Source: CBFHSD01 sp965658375
GTDB taxonomy: Bacteria; Bacteroidota; Bacteroidia; Flavobacteriales_G; Salibacteraceae
Assembly (NCBI GenBank): GCA_965658375.1
Contig: CBFHSD010000022.1
Location: 1 to 38,122 of the forward strand
DNA length: 38,122 bases
Reading direction: 5' to 3'
Shown here: one piece after another, positions 34,483-38,122 of the stretch
Layout of the letters: every line of letters begins with the position of its first letter
How positions within the stretch are numbered: position 1 is the first letter of the stretch
The notes under the pieces: model-generated
Databases searched by the model: none
What the model was told of the DNA's origin: nothing
The model's input: the letters and a program-made list of their open reading frames with translations, nothing else
Made by a program: the position numbers and the translations under genes

Positions 34483-35522
34483 TATTGAAAGAATTGAGGG
34501 TAGATGATTTCATTTGCAGCAATATCTTGCTTTACTGTTTTACCAATCATGGTTGAGCGATCTGCCCATTGAACCCCATCACCAGGGCTTAACATATGAA
34601 TGTAGTCTTCTTTAATGGTATCTCCTGCTTTCAAGTCTATTCTAGAAGCAATGGATCTTTGAAGTTTTACCTTAGAACCTTGTACCGCTTCAGAAATAAA
34701 CATTCCCTTTTCGCCAAAAGCGTATTCTAGATTTCTGATGTCACGCATCATTCTATGAATCCCATCCGGAGCCAAAGAACCTTTTTGGTCGGTTCCTCTC
34801 ATATCTCTATCAAGGGTAATGTGTTTTTCAATAATCTCTGCACCCATGGCAACAGCAGCAACCGGAATCATAATCCCTATACTATGATCCGAATAACCGA
34901 TTTTATGTTGAGGGAACTGTTCTTTCAACCATGTGATGGTTTCTAAGTTGATGTTCTTGTATTCTGCTGGGTATTGAGAAATACAGTGCAAAATACTCAC
35001 ATCTTTATGGTATTTAGTGATTGCGGTTAAAGCATCATCAAGCTCTTTAGGCCCACCCATCCCAGTGGAAAGAATCATTGGAATTTCAGTTTCTGCCATG
35101 GCTTCGAGCAAAGGCAAATTCGTTAAGTCACGAGATGCCACCTTTAATCGATCTGGTTTAAAGTGGTTGAGCATGGTCAAGCAGCCTCTTGCGCAAAGCG
35201 TTTCCACAAATTCCAATCCGCGTTCTTTCGCATATTGGTAAAGCTCAAAATGCTGCTCATCATCAAGTTCTAATGCTTGCCTGTGCTCACCGTAGGTAGG
35301 ACCAAAAGAATTTCTCCCAGAATAGGGTCTTCTCATGGCGCTATCCGTCAACTCTTCTTTGAGGTCTCTTTTCGTAAATTTAACTGCGTCCATAGGAGCT
35401 AATGCCTCTCCAGTAAGCCCATCCAATTGAGGTTGTGCAACGCGGTCTATAATCTCTTTGGCTATGATCATTGAACCGTTGTGATTCTGTCCAACTTCGC
35501 CAATTACATATGTGTGTGCCAT
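34482..35522 (-). CDS. NeuB-family nonulosonic acid synthase (sialic/KDN/legionaminic type)
   Basis: A 346-residue enzyme that condenses phosphoenolpyruvate with an N-acyl-hexosamine or hexose (or its phosphate). The start YVIGEVGQNHNGS is the NeuB signature; DAVKFTKRDL, KVASRDLTNLPLLEAM, LSTGMG, HCISQYPA, IGYSDHS and EKHITLDRDMRGTDQKGS follow in the usual order. The C-terminal 60 residues are a SAF/antifreeze-like domain (SIASRIDLKAGD, MIGKTV). About 20 residues are inserted before DAVKF, and the usual ASGD is ASRD. The specific product cannot be decided. It overlaps both neighbours by one base (TAATG junctions). Confidence 0.92.
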   Translation of the reverse strand: MAHTYVIGEVGQNHNGSMIIAKEIIDRVAQPQLDGLTGEALAPMDAVKFTKRDLKEELTDSAMRRPYSGRNSFGPTYGEHRQALELDDEQHFELYQYAKERGLEFVETLCARGCLTMLNHFKPDRLKVASRDLTNLPLLEAMAETEIPMILSTGMGGPKELDDALTAITKYHKDVSILHCISQYPAEYKNINLETITWLKEQFPQHKIGYSDHSIGIMIPVAAVAMGAEIIEKHITLDRDMRGTDQKGSLAPDGIHRMMRDIRNLEYAFGEKGMFISEAVQGSKVKLQRSIASRIDLKAGDTIKEDYIHMLSPGDGVQWADRSTMIGKTVKQDIAANEIIYPQFFQ

Positions 35523-36277
35523 TATTTAGATTGTTTAATTATTTCTTGTTTCATCCCCTCAATCAACTCTTTATCATCAAGAGCTAGAGTGAGAAGCTCA
35601 TTGGTAGTCATATTGGTTTTTTTCCATGCCTTGAACATTCTTTTCAAACGCTCAAAATCGCCAGGTGTATCTAAGGTGAACCTTAAACTTTGTTTGTACG
35701 CTTCAAGCTGACTTGGAATTGGAAGCCATTTGAAGGAAAACGCTTCTGGATGACCATAAATATAGTTAGTGACGTGTTCATGATAAAACGCATCCTGTGT
35801 CAATTCGTTCGCTTTTTGCAGTGCCCTTAGACTTACTCCTTCTCCCCAAAAACCGAAATGAGTTCTGATGCTAGGAGTACCATCCTTTAAACAGAAAGCC
35901 GTGTAATCGGCATTGCTATTCTCATGATTATACTTCAGCTCAAGCAATGCATTGATATCTAAAAAAGGATTGTCTGCACAAATGCGAATCACATCAGTAT
36001 ATGATTTTGATTTAGCCGCACCTATGAAACGTTGCAACACATCGTCTTCACTACCACGGTAAGTCCTGACCCTGTATTTCGCAGCGATTTCTTCAAGCAC
36101 ATTATCTCTCTTGTGAGAGGAGGTGGCTAAAATGACATCACTGGCTTCAAACTTTTCTAATATGCGTTCAACAATAATTTCAAAGACACCTTTATCTTTA
36201 AAAAAAGAAGCGGTCATTTTACCAGGCAATCGTGTAGACCCCATTCTCGCCTGTAAAACTAAGCCCGTCTTTTTCAT
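35522..36277 (-). CDS. SpsF-like cytidylyltransferase (probable CMP-nonulosonate synthetase)
   Basis: A 251-residue nucleotidyltransferase with the COG1861/SpsF start LVLQARMGSTRLPGK, then RTYRGSEDDVLQRF and RICADNPFLD, which are CTP-binding and metal-binding segments. CMP-sialate synthetases of the NeuA sort differ in the first motif, so this is the SpsF branch, known as partner of SpsE/NeuB-type synthases. It would activate the nonulosonate with CTP for transfer. It overlaps the acetyltransferase gene by 4 bases (ATGA) upstream and the synthase gene by one base downstream. Confidence 0.88.
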   Translation of the reverse strand: MKKTGLVLQARMGSTRLPGKMTASFFKDKGVFEIIVERILEKFEASDVILATSSHKRDNVLEEIAAKYRVRTYRGSEDDVLQRFIGAAKSKSYTDVIRICADNPFLDINALLELKYNHENSNADYTAFCLKDGTPSIRTHFGFWGEGVSLRALQKANELTQDAFYHEHVTNYIYGHPEAFSFKWLPIPSQLEAYKQSLRFTLDTPGDFERLKRMFKAWKKTNMTTNELLTLALDDKELIEGMKQEIIKQSK

Positions 36278-36858
36278 CCTTCCACAGTCAATTTATGAAC
36301 TTGCCCATGCAGCAATTGGTAATGCTCTCCACTTTCTTCACACGTTGCGTTACCTGCATCGTCAAAGTGCAAGCGGCTACCGTACTCACTCATCCAACCA
36401 ATATGCTTGGCAGGGTTTCCTACGACTAAAGCATAATCAGGAACTTCTTTCGTTATCACAGCTCCTGCACCAATAAAGGCGTATCTGCCAATGTCGTGAC
36501 CACAAACAATGGTTGCGTTAGCACCAATGGTGGCTCCTTGTTTCACTTTAGTTCTCGTGTATTGCCCTCTGCGATTGACACCACTTCTGGGATTAATGAC
36601 ATTGGTAAATACACAGGAAGGACCTAAAAAAACGTCATCTTCACATGTAACTCCAGTGTAGACAGAAACGTTGTTTTGAATCTTGACATTGTTGCCCAAA
36701 ATAACTTCTGGGGAAATCACCACATTTTGTCCCACATTGCACTTGTTTCCAAGTTTGCAATTGGCCATGATGTGAGAGAAGTGCCAAATTTTTGACCCTT
36801 CTCCTATCTCTGCCTTAGCATCAACAACTGCCGTTTCATGTGCAAAAAAGCCGTCCAT
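36274..36858 (-). CDS. WbpD/WlbB-like UDP-2-acetamido-3-amino-glucuronate N-acetyltransferase
   Basis: A 194-residue left-handed beta-helix acetyltransferase with hexapeptide repeats (about 10-150): AEIGEGSKIWHFSHIM, KIQNNVSVYTGVT, GPSCVFTNVINPRS, GATIGANATIVCG, FIGAGAVITKEVPDYALVVG and NPAKHIGWMSEYG. Those segments are those of WbpD, which acetylates the 3-amino group on the way to UDP-2,3-diacetamido-uronic acids. The WbpI-like epimerase in the same locus acts one step later. The WbpA, WbpB and WbpE partners are not in the window. It starts one base inside the rny stop (TAATG) and overlaps the cytidylyltransferase by 4 bases. Confidence 0.9.
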   Translation of the reverse strand: MDGFFAHETAVVDAKAEIGEGSKIWHFSHIMANCKLGNKCNVGQNVVISPEVILGNNVKIQNNVSVYTGVTCEDDVFLGPSCVFTNVINPRSGVNRRGQYTRTKVKQGATIGANATIVCGHDIGRYAFIGAGAVITKEVPDYALVVGNPAKHIGWMSEYGSRLHFDDAGNATCEESGEHYQLLHGQVHKLTVEG

Positions 36859-38122
36859 TATTTTGCAATATTTACTGCCCTTGTTTCACGTATTACAGTT
36901 ACTCGAACCTGACCTGGATAGGTCATTTCGTTTTGTATTTTTTGTGATATATCGAATGACAATTGGTTTGCCATATCATCATTCACTTTTTCACTTTCTA
37001 CTAATACTCTTAGTTCTCTACCCGCTTGAATAGCAAAAGCTTTAGAAACACCTTCGTTTTCTAATGCAAGATTTTCAAGGTCTTTCAAACGCTGAATATA
37101 GCTTTCTACTACTTCTCTTCTTGCTCCTGGTCTTGCACCACTAATGGCATCACACACCTGAACAATTGGAGAAACCAAAGTGGTCATTTCAATTTCATCG
37201 TGGTGAGCTCCAATGGCATTGCAAATGTCTGGTTTCTCACCAAATTTCTGGGCCAACTTCATACCTAACAAGGCGTGAGGAAGTTCTGGCTCATCCTCCG
37301 GAACTTTCCCTATATCGTGAAGCAATCCTGCGCGTTTTGCAACCTTCGGGTTTAAGCCAAGTTCAGATGCCATAGTAGCACATAAGTTCGCTACTTCTCT
37401 AGAGTGTTGTAGCAAGTTTTGTCCGTAAGAACTACGGTATTTCATACGACCTACCATCTTCAATAGTTCTGGATGCAGGTTATGAATCCCAAGATCTATA
37501 CAGGTTCTTTTTCCCGTTTCGAAAATTTCTTCATCAATGCGTTTTCTTGTCTTTTTCACCACTTCTTCAATACGAGCTGGGTGAATTCTACCATCTGTTA
37601 CCAATTGGTGTAACGACAAACGTGCTACCTCTCTTCTTACTGGATCAAAACATGAAAGGATGATTGCTTCTGGTGTATCATCAACAACAATCTCAACACC
37701 CGTAGCGGCCTCTAAAGCTCTAATGTTACGGCCTTCTCTACCAATAATTCTTCCTTTTACATCATCAGAATCAATGTTAAAAACAGATACTGAATTTTCA
37801 ATAGCATGTTCTGTAGCAACTCTTTGAATGGTTTGAATAACAATTCTTTTCGCCTCTTTATTTGCGCTTACTTTTGCTTCGTCAACAATTTCTTGCATCA
37901 ATTGAACAGACTCTGATTTGGCTTGAGATTCCAAAGCTACTTTAAGTTCTTTCATTGCTTCATCTGCAGATAGATTGGCTAAAGATTCAAGCCGTTCTAC
38001 ATGCTTTTGCTGTTCTTTTTCTAGCGTTTCTGATTTGGTTTGTACAATTTCCAATTGCTTCTCCAAATTCTTTCTTATCGCGCTTAGCTCCTTGTCTTTC
38101 CTGTTAACATCTGCTAACTTCT
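36858..38122 (-). CDS. rny: Ribonuclease Y (N-terminus beyond the window)
   Basis: The frame is open through the right edge with no stop; the visible part is about 420 residues of an expected 510-530, so the membrane anchor and part of the coiled coil are missing. Visible are the end of the coiled coil, the KH domain with GRIIGREGRNIRALEAATGV, and the HD domain with LLHDIGKVPEDEPELPHA (metal His and Asp) and the C-terminal TYPGQVRVTVIRETRAVN. The enzyme is an inner-membrane-bound endoribonuclease that begins mRNA decay. The TTG at 38066 is not the real start. Its stop overlaps the WbpD-like start by one base, an unusual link between RNA decay and a sugar locus. Confidence 0.96.
   Translation of the reverse strand, partial: KLADVNRKDKELSAIRKNLEKQLEIVQTKSETLEKEQQKHVERLESLANLSADEAMKELKVALESQAKSESVQLMQEIVDEAKVSANKEAKRIVIQTIQRVATEHAIENSVSVFNIDSDDVKGRIIGREGRNIRALEAATGVEIVVDDTPEAIILSCFDPVRREVARLSLHQLVTDGRIHPARIEEVVKKTRKRIDEEIFETGKRTCIDLGIHNLHPELLKMVGRMKYRSSYGQNLLQHSREVANLCATMASELGLNPKVAKRAGLLHDIGKVPEDEPELPHALLGMKLAQKFGEKPDICNAIGAHHDEIEMTTLVSPIVQVCDAISGARPGARREVVESYIQRLKDLENLALENEGVSKAFAIQAGRELRVLVESEKVNDDMANQLSFDISQKIQNEMTYPGQVRVTVIRETRAVNIAK

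Noticed and set aside
38064..38066. TTG at 38066 as the start of RNase Y
   Set aside because: The frame continues to the window edge in coiled-coil-like sequence, and the visible protein lacks the membrane anchor all RNase Y proteins have.
1..38122. tRNA, rRNA, CRISPR, insertion sequence or integrase in the window
   Set aside because: No cloverleaf-type segments, repeat-spacer arrays, transposase motifs or terminal repeats were noticed on either strand; a tRNAscan or repeat search would be the decisive test.

Overview
The window looks like chromosomal DNA of a Bacteroidota bacterium, probably a marine member of the Flavobacteriales. Signs are the AT-rich composition, type IX secretion (T9SS) C-terminal sorting signals on secreted proteins, TAnnTTTG-type promoter -7 boxes, a rpmB-rpmG-DUF4295-ftsY-rimO gene order, a bacillithiol gene (bshC), and LysM/PBP1 and TPR-kinase architectures typical of that phylum. 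The taxon is an inference from gene content; no rRNA is present. The genes at both ends run off the window.

Left half (1-20.9 kb), mostly housekeeping. A truncated TPR/transmembrane signalling protein that looks like a catalytically dead hybrid histidine kinase is followed by a minus-strand run: guaA, a LysM/PBP1-like lipid- or envelope-associated protein, hemF, a large Asp-box-repeat secreted protein and a THUMP-domain RNA methyltransferase. A T9SS-cargo gene at 10.5-13.2 kb is broken by two in-frame stops and one frameshift. Next is the minus-strand block rpmB, rpmG, DUF4295, (terminator), ftsY, rimO, bshC. cinA and a nucleoside phosphorylase are divergent, and a SirB1-type transglutaminase-like gene closes the region.

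Right half (20.9-38.1 kb), a surface polysaccharide locus. The minus strand carries an initiating sugar-phosphate transferase, a sugar aminotransferase, an O-antigen ligase-like protein, a WbpI-like epimerase, two GT4 glycosyltransferases, a Wzy-like membrane protein, a Wzx flippase and a nonulosonate module (KdsC-like phosphatase, NeuB-like synthase, SpsF-like cytidylyltransferase), then a WbpD-like N-acetyltransferase and the 3' part of rny (RNase Y). Two plus-strand inserts break this up: a small Wzz-like chain-length protein, and a three-gene overlapping cassette encoding a sulfotransferase, a FemAB-like acyltransferase and a polysaccharide-deacetylase-like protein.

Taken together, the right half suggests a Wzx/Wzy-type polysaccharide. 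It would be built on a lipid carrier by the PglC-like transferase and the GT4 enzymes, would carry a CMP-activated nonulosonic acid and a 2,3-diacetamido uronic acid, and would be decorated by sulfation and acyl transfer. Flipping (Wzx), polymerisation (Wzy/Wzz) and ligation follow. Several pathway steps (e.g. WbpA/B/E-like enzymes, a nonulosonate transferase) are not in the window.

The items most worth a second look are the degenerate hybrid kinase, the sulfotransferase-GNAT-deacetylase cassette, the nonulosonate triad translationally coupled behind rny, and the secreted protein with both a lipobox and a T9SS tail. No RNA genes, CRISPR arrays, insertion sequences or integrases were seen, and no stretch above 300 bases lacks a gene.
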